A stretch of 25,182 bases of DNA from Azotobacter paspali (GTDB lineage: Bacteria; Pseudomonadota; Gammaproteobacteria; Pseudomonadales; Pseudomonadaceae), in NCBI RefSeq assembly GCF_042434745.1, contig NZ_JBHLSS010000125.1, one strand, 5' to 3'. A program made the position numbers and the translations under genes. Shown piece by piece: positions 1-7,060 of this stretch; position 1 is the first letter of the stretch, and each line of letters begins with the position of its first letter. Under the pieces are notes generated by a model. The model saw only the letters and a program-made list of their open reading frames with translations. It was not told where the DNA came from and ran no database searches.

Positions 1-2
1 TG

Positions 3-116
3 GCGGAACTCAGGGCGCGGTGCGATTTGGAGGTGGATGTGACGGGGGCGGATGAGCATGAGGCGGTAAGGCGGGCGATCGGGGCGGTTGGGGCGGTTGG
101 GGCGGTTGGGATGTAA
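3..116 (+). CDS. C-terminal tail of an unidentified protein (partial, 5' end outside window)
   Basis: One frame is open from the window edge to a TAA at 114-116 and gives 37 residues starting AELRARCDLEVDV. The other two plus frames stop early. The piece TGADEHEAV followed by an Ala/Gly/Val run faintly resembles the last strand and helix of an HPr-type or similar small alpha/beta domain, but this is too short to name a family. The last codons are a 9-base tandem repeat that reads GAV three times, so the tail may be variable in length between strains. Confidence 0.4.
   Translation, partial: AELRARCDLEVDVTGADEHEAVRRAIGAVGAVGAVGM
81..107. repeat. 9-base tandem repeat, three copies
   Basis: GGGGCGGTT occurs three times in a row and is followed by GGG. 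The unit is a multiple of three and stays in frame with the partial coding sequence, encoding Gly-Ala-Val repeats just before the stop codon. Slippage could change its copy number without a frameshift. Confidence 0.8.
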
Positions 117-160
117 GGTCTATCAGACCCTTGGAAAATTCAGCTTCAACTTCCCCAACC

Positions 161-199
161 CGCCAGATTTGATGTTTTTTTAACCGGTCGAATCTGGCG
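161..199. repeat. inverted repeat after the partial gene
   Basis: Arms CGCCAGATT (161-169) and AATCTGGCG (191-199) are perfect complements around a 21-base T-rich spacer. The element lies 45 bases after the stop of the partial gene, so it may end that transcript. The T run is in the loop rather than after the stem, so it is not a standard intrinsic terminator. Confidence 0.5.
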
Positions 200-312
200 C
201 CCCCCTCAAAATGCCTGATTTCAGAACTTTCTGACCGGCTCCCGCGCCGTTTCCACGTCTTTTGGCGTCTTCCGGGCGTAACTCGCCCTATGCGACTTGG
301 CTATCTGGCCCC

Positions 313-346
313 CACTGAATTTGCCAAGCGATATCGGGATTCAGTG
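313..346. repeat. inverted repeat in the 117-406 intergenic region
   Basis: Arms CACTGAAT (313-320) and ATTCAGTG (339-346) are perfect complements with an 18-base spacer. No coding region covers it. It lies about 60 bases beyond the 3' end of the minus-strand dehydroquinate dehydratase gene and could be a terminator-like hairpin or the remnant of a mobile element end. Confidence 0.4.
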
Positions 347-406
347 AAGGCCGCTTGAAACGAGGCTGTCTGGTCTTGTCAGGACACCCCAAGATCCCTT
401 GCAGGC

Positions 407-1300
407 TCAGCGGACCTTTACCGCTCCATGGATGGTGTCGAGCACCGAGCGCAGTTCCGTGACCTCGATCTGGCCGGGAGCGGAAGCTTGGCCAATCATG
501 CCGAACGTCATGGCCTGGCCGAACACCTCGCCGGACAGGCGGGATACAGCACCGACCCCAGCCATCGACATTGTCAGCAAGGGGCGATCGGTATAGCGGC
601 TGCGCATCTGCCAGGTGGCATCCAGCAGCTTGAGCACGTCGCCGGCATCATGGGGCATGACCGCAATCTTCAGGACGTCCGCCCCCAACTCCTGCTGGCG
701 ACGCAGACGGGCAACGATTTCCTCGGTCGCCGGCGTCTTCTCGAAATCATGGTTGGACATCACCACCGCAACGCCGGCCTTGTGGGCTTCGGCAACGATT
801 TGTCCGACCACAGCCTCGTCACGGAACATTTCCACGTCGAGCATATCGGCGAAGCCGGCCTTGATGAGCGTCGAATACAGGTTCCCATAAGCCTCATCAG
901 CGATGGCGGTGGCGCCACCTTCGGCCTTGGTGCGGAATGTCAGGATCATCGGCTTGCCGTTGAGCGCCTTGGCCACCTGCGGCCCCAGCTTGGCAAGCGC
1001 TTCGCCGTCGAGCGCGATATCCAGATAGTCAATCCGAAACTCGGCAATATCCACGTCCTTGTTGCTGCCGATGCGTTCGGCCTGGACAAGCACCTCGGCT
1101 GCCGTCTTACCCGTGGTGGGCACGATGACTTTGGGGATGCCTTCGCCGATGACGACATTTTTGAGCGTGATGCTATGCGCCGGTTTGCCGGCGGCAACCG
1201 CCTCGGCCTGCTCGGTCGTTGCGGTAGGCGCGATTCCTGCCATCAAGGCCTGGCTGACGATCAGGGCGGTTGTAGACAGAAGAAAAATGCGACGTTTCAT
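407..1300 (-). CDS. aroD: type I 3-dehydroquinate dehydratase with signal peptide (QuiB-like)
   Basis: The 297-residue product has the Schiff-base class I dehydroquinase layout: AEFRID with Glu87 and Arg89, the catalytic His184 in SNHDFEKTP, the Schiff-base Lys211 in DVLKIAV, and the substrate-binding Arg254 in SRLSGEVFG plus SAPGQI near 273-278. It converts 3-dehydroquinate to 3-dehydroshikimate. Unlike biosynthetic AroD it starts with a basic then hydrophobic leader (MKRRIFLLSTTALIVSQALM, cleavage perhaps after residues 25-34), which points to the periplasm. Acinetobacter QuiB is likewise a type I enzyme with an added leader, used for quinate breakdown. GGAAGGA lies just before the ATG. The gene is 44 bases downstream of the beta-helix gene on the same strand, so the two are likely co-transcribed. 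Enzyme family is near certain; the catabolic role is inferred from export and context. Confidence 0.9.
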   Translation of the reverse strand: MKRRIFLLSTTALIVSQALMAGIAPTATTEQAEAVAAGKPAHSITLKNVVIGEGIPKVIVPTTGKTAAEVLVQAERIGSNKDVDIAEFRIDYLDIALDGEALAKLGPQVAKALNGKPMILTFRTKAEGGATAIADEAYGNLYSTLIKAGFADMLDVEMFRDEAVVGQIVAEAHKAGVAVVMSNHDFEKTPATEEIVARLRRQQELGADVLKIAVMPHDAGDVLKLLDATWQMRSRYTDRPLLTMSMAGVGAVSRLSGEVFGQAMTFGMIGQASAPGQIEVTELRSVLDTIHGAVKVR

Positions 1301-1344
1301 GGATCCTTCCGAAAAGAATGAGCGGGTTGATGAGCAGGCGGGCT

Positions 1345-2838
1345 TTAGCGCAGCGACAGGGCTGCGCTCAACTCGGACGTGGCGCCGTCCGAGGTGGTGG
1401 CCGTCGCGGTGAGCGATTGCAACGAGTGGTCGGCGACCGGGAAGGTGAAGCGGGCCAGGCCCTGGGCATCGGTCGGTACATACAACGCGCCCAGGTATTC
1501 CTCGGCTTCGTTGCTGTTAGCCGCACGATTTCCGAATATTTCCAGACGGTAGTTGCCGTTCGCCTCGCCATGCAATTCCCCAACGAGCAGCCGCTGGCCT
1601 TCCGTGACCTCGATACCCGTCAGCAGCGGCGGTTGCTGGTTGCGGTTGGGCATCGGCTGGCAATCGTCGACGATTGCACCGGGCACGCAGATCTTGTGGC
1701 GCTTGCCCGGATTGGGATTGTCGCCTTTGCCGCGCGAACCGACGAAATCGGCATGCTCCAGCGCCGGTACGCCGAACACGATGGCTCCGGTCCGCTGCCC
1801 CGCTACACAGGAGCCACCGGCCTCGCAACGCCGGATATCCTGGCCGTTGTTCCAGATGCGGTTGGCGCTCAGGCGCGTGGTCGTGAGATTGGCTTCGGGC
1901 CGCAAGGCAATGCCGATACGGTTGCCGTAAATCAGGTTGCCGTCGGCAACGTTGCTATCGCCGCTCAGGTTGATGCCGATGGAGTTACCGGTGAACTCAT
2001 TGGCACCGAGATAATTGCGTTTGCCCCAGTTGATCTGCAGGCCGTCCGAGTAGTTCTCGAAGCGGTTGCGCACCACCGTGTTGTCGTTGCCCCAGAGGAT
2101 CTCGATACCTTGGGACGGTTCGGGGTTGAGCGGCGTGGAGAGAAACAGGTTGTCGGCGATCAGGTTGAAGGCGGCACCGCGCGTCAGCTCCAGCCCGTCG
2201 CCGTTATCGATCAACTGGTTGCGCAGCACCTTGTTGTTATTGGTGGTGGTCGAGGTGGGATTGCCCTGGCCATCGTCACCGGTGAGCATGATGCCGGCGC
2301 CACCCTTGTTGGCAACGATGCGGTTGTCCTGAATCAGGTTGTTACTGGCCCGGTTGATCAGGATGCCGATACAGAAGTTGCGCACCTCCAGACCGCTGAT
2401 GCGCACCGAATGGGTATCCCGCAGGGTCAGGCCAGGCAAGGTGGAGGTGCGCACATTGGTGCCGAACTCGCCCGGATTGGCGCCTGGACAGGCCAGCGCA
2501 CCGTCTCCCTTGATGTAGTCGAAGCCATCGATAGCGACGTATTCCCCGGTGCGCATCCAAACGCTGCTTTCCAGAACGACGGGCCCCAGGATCGGCGGCA
2601 ATGGCGAAACGGGCCTGATCACGTAGGGGGCTTCGCCCACGGCTTGGATCTCGATGCGATAGTGGCCAGGCTCCTGGTTGCTGCGCTCGATCGCCCAGCG
2701 CAGGGTGCCTGCGCTGCCATCGTCGGCATATTTGTCCACGCGCAGGACTTCGAGCGGCTCTGGCGTAGTCGACTGCGCACTGGCAAGAGCCGGCAGCGCC
2801 ACGAATAGGGTAGCGAGTAAAAAATGAGGGTTTCGCAT
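1345..2838 (-). CDS. exported right-handed beta-helix protein, probable periplasmic 3-dehydroshikimate dehydratase (QuiC-like)
   Basis: The 497-residue protein begins with a clear signal peptide (MRNPHFLLATLFVALPALAS, cleavage near ASA-QS at 22). I chose the ATG at 2838, preceded by AGAGG; an in-frame ATG at 2868 would put ten polar residues before the leader. Residues about 100-330 are rich in short Asn- and Gly-rich turns (NNLIQDNRI, DNTVVRNRF, DSNVADGNLIYGNRIG), typical of the parallel beta-helix / NosD-like fold. The C-terminal part (about 400-497) looks like a beta-sandwich. Acinetobacter quiC encodes a periplasmic dehydroshikimate dehydratase of similar size beside the exported dehydroquinase gene quiB. 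Because this gene sits directly upstream of an exported type I dehydroquinase, conversion of 3-dehydroshikimate to protocatechuate is my best guess. The fold is well supported; the enzyme activity is inference. Confidence 0.7.
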   Translation of the reverse strand: MRNPHFLLATLFVALPALASAQSTTPEPLEVLRVDKYADDGSAGTLRWAIERSNQEPGHYRIEIQAVGEAPYVIRPVSPLPPILGPVVLESSVWMRTGEYVAIDGFDYIKGDGALACPGANPGEFGTNVRTSTLPGLTLRDTHSVRISGLEVRNFCIGILINRASNNLIQDNRIVANKGGAGIMLTGDDGQGNPTSTTTNNNKVLRNQLIDNGDGLELTRGAAFNLIADNLFLSTPLNPEPSQGIEILWGNDNTVVRNRFENYSDGLQINWGKRNYLGANEFTGNSIGINLSGDSNVADGNLIYGNRIGIALRPEANLTTTRLSANRIWNNGQDIRRCEAGGSCVAGQRTGAIVFGVPALEHADFVGSRGKGDNPNPGKRHKICVPGAIVDDCQPMPNRNQQPPLLTGIEVTEGQRLLVGELHGEANGNYRLEIFGNRAANSNEAEEYLGALYVPTDAQGLARFTFPVADHSLQSLTATATTSDGATSELSAALSLR

Positions 2839-2948
2839 ACTACAACCTCTGATCCAATTGCTTCTCATGGCGTGTCGGCAGTCCTTGGTAGGCCCCGCAA
2901 AATGAGAAATATACGCGACTGAGATGAATTACCGCGTGCAAAGCATTA

Positions 2949-2967
2949 GTGTTCATACATAGAACAC
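2949..2967. promoter_or_regulatory. dyad upstream of the beta-helix/dehydroquinase operon, possible IclR-type operator
   Basis: GTGTTC (2949-2954) and GAACAC (2962-2967) are perfect complements around a 7-base AT-rich spacer. The inner GTTC-N7-GAAC has the same 15-base geometry as sites bound by IclR-family pca/qui regulators such as PcaR and PcaU. It lies 110 bases upstream of the chosen start. The match in spacing is seen; regulator identity is a guess. Confidence 0.35.
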
Positions 2968-2980
2968 CAATTAAGTTAAG

Positions 2981-3005
2981 CTTTTTAAAACCTCGAGATT
3001 CGAGG
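2981..3005 (-). terminator. probable intrinsic terminator of the P-type ATPase gene
   Basis: On the minus strand a CCTCGA / TCGAGG stem (2991-3005) with a 3-base loop is followed by TTTTAAAAAG. It lies 57 bases beyond the ATPase stop codon and before the beta-helix operon, so it would separate the two minus-strand units. The stem is short (6 bp). Confidence 0.5.
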
Positions 3006-3061
3006 ACAGCCCCGCCTTTCTGCCTGGACTCGGGCAAAAATGCGGCCTCAGGCGCCCCTCA

Positions 3062-5734
3062 CTACTCAAGGCCCCCCCGATACCTCCGCTGCGCACTCCT
3101 CGGCCTTCTTGCCGCCGCATAAAACCGCCGCTTCACCGCCTCCGAAGCCGCCGCATAGAGCAGGGTGATCAGCCCGATCGTCGCCAGCAGCGCGGGCGGC
3201 AGGGGCACCAGATCGAACCAGGCGCCGGCCGGAGTGTAGGGCAGCAACACGGTGAGCAGCATCACCACCAGGGTGCTGGTCAGCAACAGGCGGCCGGGGC
3301 GGCTGCGGTAGAAAGGTTTGTAGGTGCGCACCACGAAGACGATCGCCAGTTCGGTGAGCAGCGATTCGACGAACCAGCCGGTGCGGAACAGTTCGGGCCG
3401 CTCGCCGACGAAGTGGAACAGCACACCGAAGGTCAGCACGTCGAAGGCCGAGCTGACCAGCCCGAACACCACCATGAAGTTGCGTACTTCGCGGAGGTTC
3501 CAGTGGTGCGGGGTGCGTTCCCACTCGCGGTCGACGTTGTCGCCGGCGATACCCATGGCCGGGATGTTGGAGAGGAAGTTGTTGAGCAGGATCTGCTTGG
3601 CCAAGAGCGGCAGGAAGGGCAAAAACAGCGAGGCCAGGGCCATACTGATCATGTTGCCGAAGTTGGCGCTGGTGGTGATGAAGATGTACTTGAGGGTGTT
3701 GGCGAAGGTGTGGCGGCCCTCGTCGATGCCCTGGCGCAGCAAGTCCAGGTCGTGACGCAGGAGGACGAAGTCGGCCGCCTCCTTGGCCACGTCCACCGCC
3801 TGCTCCACCGAGACGCCGACATCCGCCGCGTGCAGCGCCGGCGCGTCGTTGATGCCGTCGCCGAGAAAGCCGACCACGTGGCCAGTCTTCTGCAGGGCGA
3901 GGATGATCCGCTCCTTCTGGTTGGGATCGACCTCGGCGAACAGCGCCACTTGCGGCGCCAGGTTGAGCAGTTCCTCGTCGCGCATCTGCAGCATCTCGCC
4001 GCCGGTGATCACTCGCTCGGCTGGGATGCCGACCGCCTCGGCGACATGGCGGGTCACCAGACGGTTGTCGCCGCTGACGATCTTCACCGCCACGCCCAGC
4101 CGGCCGAGATCCCGCAGGGTGTCGCGCACGCCGGGTTCGGGCGGGTCGAAGAACAGCAGGAAGCCGGCGAAGGCCAATTCTTTCTCGTCGCTTTCGGTGT
4201 AGCGCGTCTGGCGCGGCACCGGCCGGCAGGCCAGGCCGAGCACCCGGTAGCCCTGGGCGCTCCACTGCGCGTAGCGCTCGCGGAGCGCGGCCAACGCCGC
4301 TTCGTCCAGGGGCGCCGTCGCCTCGCCCTCGCCGATCCGCGTGCAGCGCTCCAGCACCTTGTCCAGTGCGCCCTTGACGATCATCAGCGCCTCCTTGTCC
4401 ACACCTTCGACGACTACCGCGAGTCGCTTACGCACGAAGTCGTAGGGGATCTCGTCGAGCTTGCCGAAGGCGCCGAGGTCGAGGCCTCGCTCCCGCACTT
4501 TGGCGACCAGCGCGGCGTCCAGGGCGTTGGCCAGCCCGGTTTGCAGGCTGGCGTTGAGGCCGGCCAGCAGCAGGCCGCGCTCCGAGGGCTGGCCGTCGGG
4601 GCCTAGGGCGCCGTCAAGCTGCACCACGCCGCGGGTCAGGGTGCCGGTCTTATCGGTGCACAGCACGTCCATGGCGCCGAGGTTCTCGATGGCGTTCGGC
4701 CGGCGCACTATCACCCCGCGCCGGGCCATGCGCTGCGCGCCCTGGGCCAGGGTGACGCCGAGGATCGCCGGCAGCAGTTCGGGAGACAGGCCGACCGCCA
4801 GGGCGATGGCGAACAGCAGGGTATCCACCGTGGGCCGTTCGAGCAGGATGTTGGCCGCCAGCACGCCGACCACTATCAGCAGCATTACCTTGAGCAACAG
4901 CGCGCCGAAGTGGCGCAGGCCGCGCTCGAACTCGGTCTCCGGCGGGCGCAGGCTCAGGCTGCGGGAGATCCGCCCGTACTCGCTGTCGGCGCCGGTACGC
5001 ACCGCCAACAAGGTCGCCGTGCCGCTGCGCAGCGAGCTGCCCATGAACAGGCAGTTGTCGCGCTCGGCGAGGCTCGCGCCGGGCTTGGCCAAGCCCGGAC
5101 GCTTCTCCACCGGAAAGGTCTCGCCGGTCAAAAGGCCCTGGCCGACGAAGCAGTCGCGCGCCGCCAGCACCAGCCCGTCGGCGGGGATCAGGCTGCCGGC
5201 GGACAGTTCGATCACATCGCCCGGCACCACCTCGCCGGCTGGAATCTCGACCAGCACGCCGTCGCGGCGCACCCGGGTGGTGATCGCCACGCGCCGGCGC
5301 AGCCGCTCCAAGGCGCTGGAAGCGCGGTATTCCTGGCTGGCGCCGAGCAACGCGCCGATCAGCACGATCGCCAGCACTATGGCCGCATCCAGCCAGTCGT
5401 GGACCACCAGCGAGACGATGCTGGCAAAGATCAGGATCAGCATCAGCGGACTGCGCAACTGTTCGAAAAACATCTGCGCCAAGCCACGGGGACGGGTCCG
5501 CTCCGGCACCTCGCCGGCACCGGCGCGAGCCGCCGCGGCGGCACCAGAAAGTCCTTCGGCGGCGCAGTCCAGAGCGGCGAAAGCCTGCGCCGGCGTCCAG
5601 CTCCACCAGGGCTCGCCGGGTTCCGCCGGAGGTGCCTTGCGCGGCGGGCGCAGCATGCGCCGGAACTTCGACAGGCGCGAAGCCCACCTGCCGGGAACAC
5701 CGGCGGACGAATCCTTGTCGTTGGAAGCGCTCAT
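3062..5734 (-). CDS. mgtA: magnesium-importing P-type ATPase (type IIIB)
   Basis: The 890-residue inner-membrane protein imports Mg2+ at the cost of ATP. It has a basic Pro-rich N-terminus, a cation-ATPase N-terminal region (about 45-85), two membrane hairpins (about 95-132 and 275-325), the actuator motif LTGETFPVEK (202-211), PELLP (318-322) in M4, the phosphorylated Asp361 in CTDKTGTLT, MIVKGALDKV (451-460) in the nucleotide domain, and LGDGINDAPAL (624-634). A C-terminal block of membrane helices runs from about 685 to 862. NNFLSNIPAMGIAGDNVD (718-735) is typical of MgtA/MgtB. Length matches the family. GGGGGAG precedes the ATG. It is a single-gene unit with a 665-base upstream region that holds a PhoP-box-like sequence. 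Confidence 0.95.
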   Translation of the reverse strand: MSASNDKDSSAGVPGRWASRLSKFRRMLRPPRKAPPAEPGEPWWSWTPAQAFAALDCAAEGLSGAAAAARAGAGEVPERTRPRGLAQMFFEQLRSPLMLILIFASIVSLVVHDWLDAAIVLAIVLIGALLGASQEYRASSALERLRRRVAITTRVRRDGVLVEIPAGEVVPGDVIELSAGSLIPADGLVLAARDCFVGQGLLTGETFPVEKRPGLAKPGASLAERDNCLFMGSSLRSGTATLLAVRTGADSEYGRISRSLSLRPPETEFERGLRHFGALLLKVMLLIVVGVLAANILLERPTVDTLLFAIALAVGLSPELLPAILGVTLAQGAQRMARRGVIVRRPNAIENLGAMDVLCTDKTGTLTRGVVQLDGALGPDGQPSERGLLLAGLNASLQTGLANALDAALVAKVRERGLDLGAFGKLDEIPYDFVRKRLAVVVEGVDKEALMIVKGALDKVLERCTRIGEGEATAPLDEAALAALRERYAQWSAQGYRVLGLACRPVPRQTRYTESDEKELAFAGFLLFFDPPEPGVRDTLRDLGRLGVAVKIVSGDNRLVTRHVAEAVGIPAERVITGGEMLQMRDEELLNLAPQVALFAEVDPNQKERIILALQKTGHVVGFLGDGINDAPALHAADVGVSVEQAVDVAKEAADFVLLRHDLDLLRQGIDEGRHTFANTLKYIFITTSANFGNMISMALASLFLPFLPLLAKQILLNNFLSNIPAMGIAGDNVDREWERTPHHWNLREVRNFMVVFGLVSSAFDVLTFGVLFHFVGERPELFRTGWFVESLLTELAIVFVVRTYKPFYRSRPGRLLLTSTLVVMLLTVLLPYTPAGAWFDLVPLPPALLATIGLITLLYAAASEAVKRRFYAAARRPRSAQRRYRGGLE

Positions 5735-5921
5735 CTCTCCCCCGTATCGGCGCAGGCCGGCATGCCTCTACAGCGTAGCCAGTACGGTAGTCGCCGGGGC
5801 GAGGCGTGCTGTCGCGCTCCGGCCGCATGGACAGCTCGCGGCGTTATTTTTTCGCGATCGGCCAGCGCAGGCCGGCCGATGCGATCCGCACGATTGCCGG
5901 TCCGAACGTGCGAACATCTGC

Positions 5922-5937
5922 ATTCATCTTGATGAAT
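5922..5937. promoter_or_regulatory. 16-base inverted repeat in the ATPase leader region
   Basis: ATTCATC and GATGAAT form a perfect 7-bp dyad with two bases between. It lies about 190 bases upstream of the ATPase start and just downstream of the putative PhoP-like box, so it could be an operator for a dimeric regulator. It is too tight to be a good hairpin. Confidence 0.35.
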
Positions 5938-5952
5938 CGTTTTACCTACCGA

Positions 5953-5969
5953 TAAATCCAGAAAAAACC
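5953..5969 (-). promoter_or_regulatory. PhoP-box-like direct repeat upstream of the magnesium ATPase gene
   Basis: Read on the minus strand the sequence is GGTTTT-N5-GATTTA. Each half differs by one base from the (T/G)GTTTA half-site of the PhoP box. PhoP/PhoQ control of mgtA by low Mg2+ is established in enterics and PhoP regulates Mg uptake in pseudomonads. The match is imperfect, so this is a candidate only. Confidence 0.3.
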
Positions 5970-6400
5970 TTACAACGACAGGTATCTTGTCAAACGAAAA
6001 TCCCCTTATTAAGGTAGCGATACCCCGACGCGGGGACCCTTGCCGGGGCAGAGCGGCCCACCCATTCCGGGCCGGCTTCGGCAGACGACAATAACAACAA
6101 GACGGCGGCGACGCGTCCTGGCCCACGGCTCAGGGACAGCGTTATCTCCGAAACAAGGTGTCCATGCTTGCAGTCATCCAGTCGCCCGCGCCCGCAGGTG
6201 ATATCCCCGGCCCTCGCTCCCGGATCTTCTTCGTCCCCCCTGCCGGCACAGGCGGCGACGCACCTCCCGGCGCTTTCATGTGCCCTGCCCGGCTGCATCG
6301 TTCGGCAGGCATCCATTTCCAATGACGGCCCTGAATACAGCACTCACTACGCCAGGAAACACGCTCTACCTACCAATAATCCCAAGAACAGGAAGCCCGT

Positions 6401-7006
6401 ATGTTTCGTCGCAAGTTCCTCGCCACTAGCCTCGCGACCGCCGTCGCCCTGTCCCTGACTTCCTTCCACGGCAACGCCCTAGCGGCCACTCCCAAGACCA
6501 CCGCAGGCGACGAGGACTGGGTCCGCCACGCGGTGATCTACCAGATCTATCCGCGCTCCTTCGCCGACGGCGATGGCATGGGCGATCTGTCCGGCGTCGT
6601 CTCACGGCTGGACTACCTGGACAGGCTGGGCGTGGACGCGCTGTGGCCGTCGCCCTTCTATAAATCGCCCCAGGCCGATGCCGGCTACGACGTGGCCGAC
6701 TACCGCGTCGTCGACCCGATCCACGCCCACGGCATGAAGGTGATCGTCGATCTAGTGCCCAACCACACTTCCGACAAGCACCCCTGGTTCCAGGCGGCGT
6801 TGCAGTCGCCGCCTGGTAGCTCCGAGCGCGCCCGTTACATCTTCCGCGACGGCCGGGGCGAGAACGGCGACCTGCGCGTGCTGATCAACATGGGCGCATA
6901 GGCCACGGCGCTGCCGGCCGGCAGCCAAGTGCTGCTGTCCAGCGAGCCGCTGGTCGCGCCGGACCGGTTGCCGGCCAACGCCGCGGTCTGGCTGAAGCGG
7001 ACCTGA
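6401..7006 (+). pseudogene. GH13 alpha-glucosidase/alpha-amylase, internally deleted and with a nonsense codon
   Basis: An intact start, with AGGAAG before the ATG, encodes an RRKFL-type (Tat-like) or Sec leader ending near NALA, then a good GH13 N-terminus: AVIYQIYPRSFADGDGMGDL, LGVDALWPSPFY, QADAGYDVADY and VIVDLVPNHTSD. Between VVDP and HAHGMKV about 15-20 residues found in normal members are missing. After YIFRDGRGENGD the sequence jumps to the extreme C-terminus (LRVLINMGA, then a TAG at 6899-6901), and the same frame continues to a typical final segment ending AVWLKRT and TGA at 7004-7006. Normal members are about 530-560 residues; only about 200 codons remain. The catalytic nucleophile, acid/base and third acidic residue are all in the missing part, so it cannot be active. 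Both deletions kept the frame. Confidence 0.85.
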
Positions 7007-7060
7007 TCGCTATCCGGGGCGACCTCGCGGTCGCCCCACAACAAGAAAAGAAGGATCACT

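Larger units (their letters stand above)
5735..6400. other. divergent intergenic region between the P-type ATPase and the GH13 pseudogene
   Basis: No convincing gene lies in these 666 bases. A 131-codon minus-strand frame (5731-6126) overlaps the ATPase start, has no family signal and reads as Arg/Ala/Pro-rich shadow sequence. The region holds a TTGACA-like hexamer on the minus strand (5988-5993), a PhoP-box-like pair, a 16-base palindrome-like element at 5922-5937 and a small hairpin CCCCG/CGGGG at 6023-6035. A transcript from near 5960 would give the ATPase gene a leader of roughly 220 bases, long enough for leader control. Confidence 0.5.

Noticed and set aside
428..1321. Plus-strand open frame opposite the dehydroquinate dehydratase gene
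   Set aside because: The minus strand carries all catalytic residues of a type I dehydroquinase; the plus frame is His/Gly/Ala-rich shadow sequence.
1318..2808. Plus-strand 496-codon open frame opposite the beta-helix gene
   Set aside because: It lies wholly on the complementary strand of a gene with a signal peptide and beta-helix turns, has no leader or family signal of its own, and results from GC-rich codon structure.
2840..3037. Minus-strand 65-codon frame between the ATPase and the beta-helix gene
   Set aside because: It spans the ATPase terminator hairpin and the dyad and has no ribosome site; this stretch is better explained as regulatory sequence.
3413..4606. Plus-strand frame opposite the P-type ATPase gene
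   Set aside because: The ATPase motifs are continuous on the minus strand; the opposite frame has no recognisable domain.
5731..6126. Minus-strand 131-codon frame just upstream of the P-type ATPase gene, considered as a leader peptide
   Set aside because: It overlaps the ATPase start by a few bases, lacks a ribosome site and has Arg/Ala/Pro-rich shadow composition; it is too long for a classic leader peptide.
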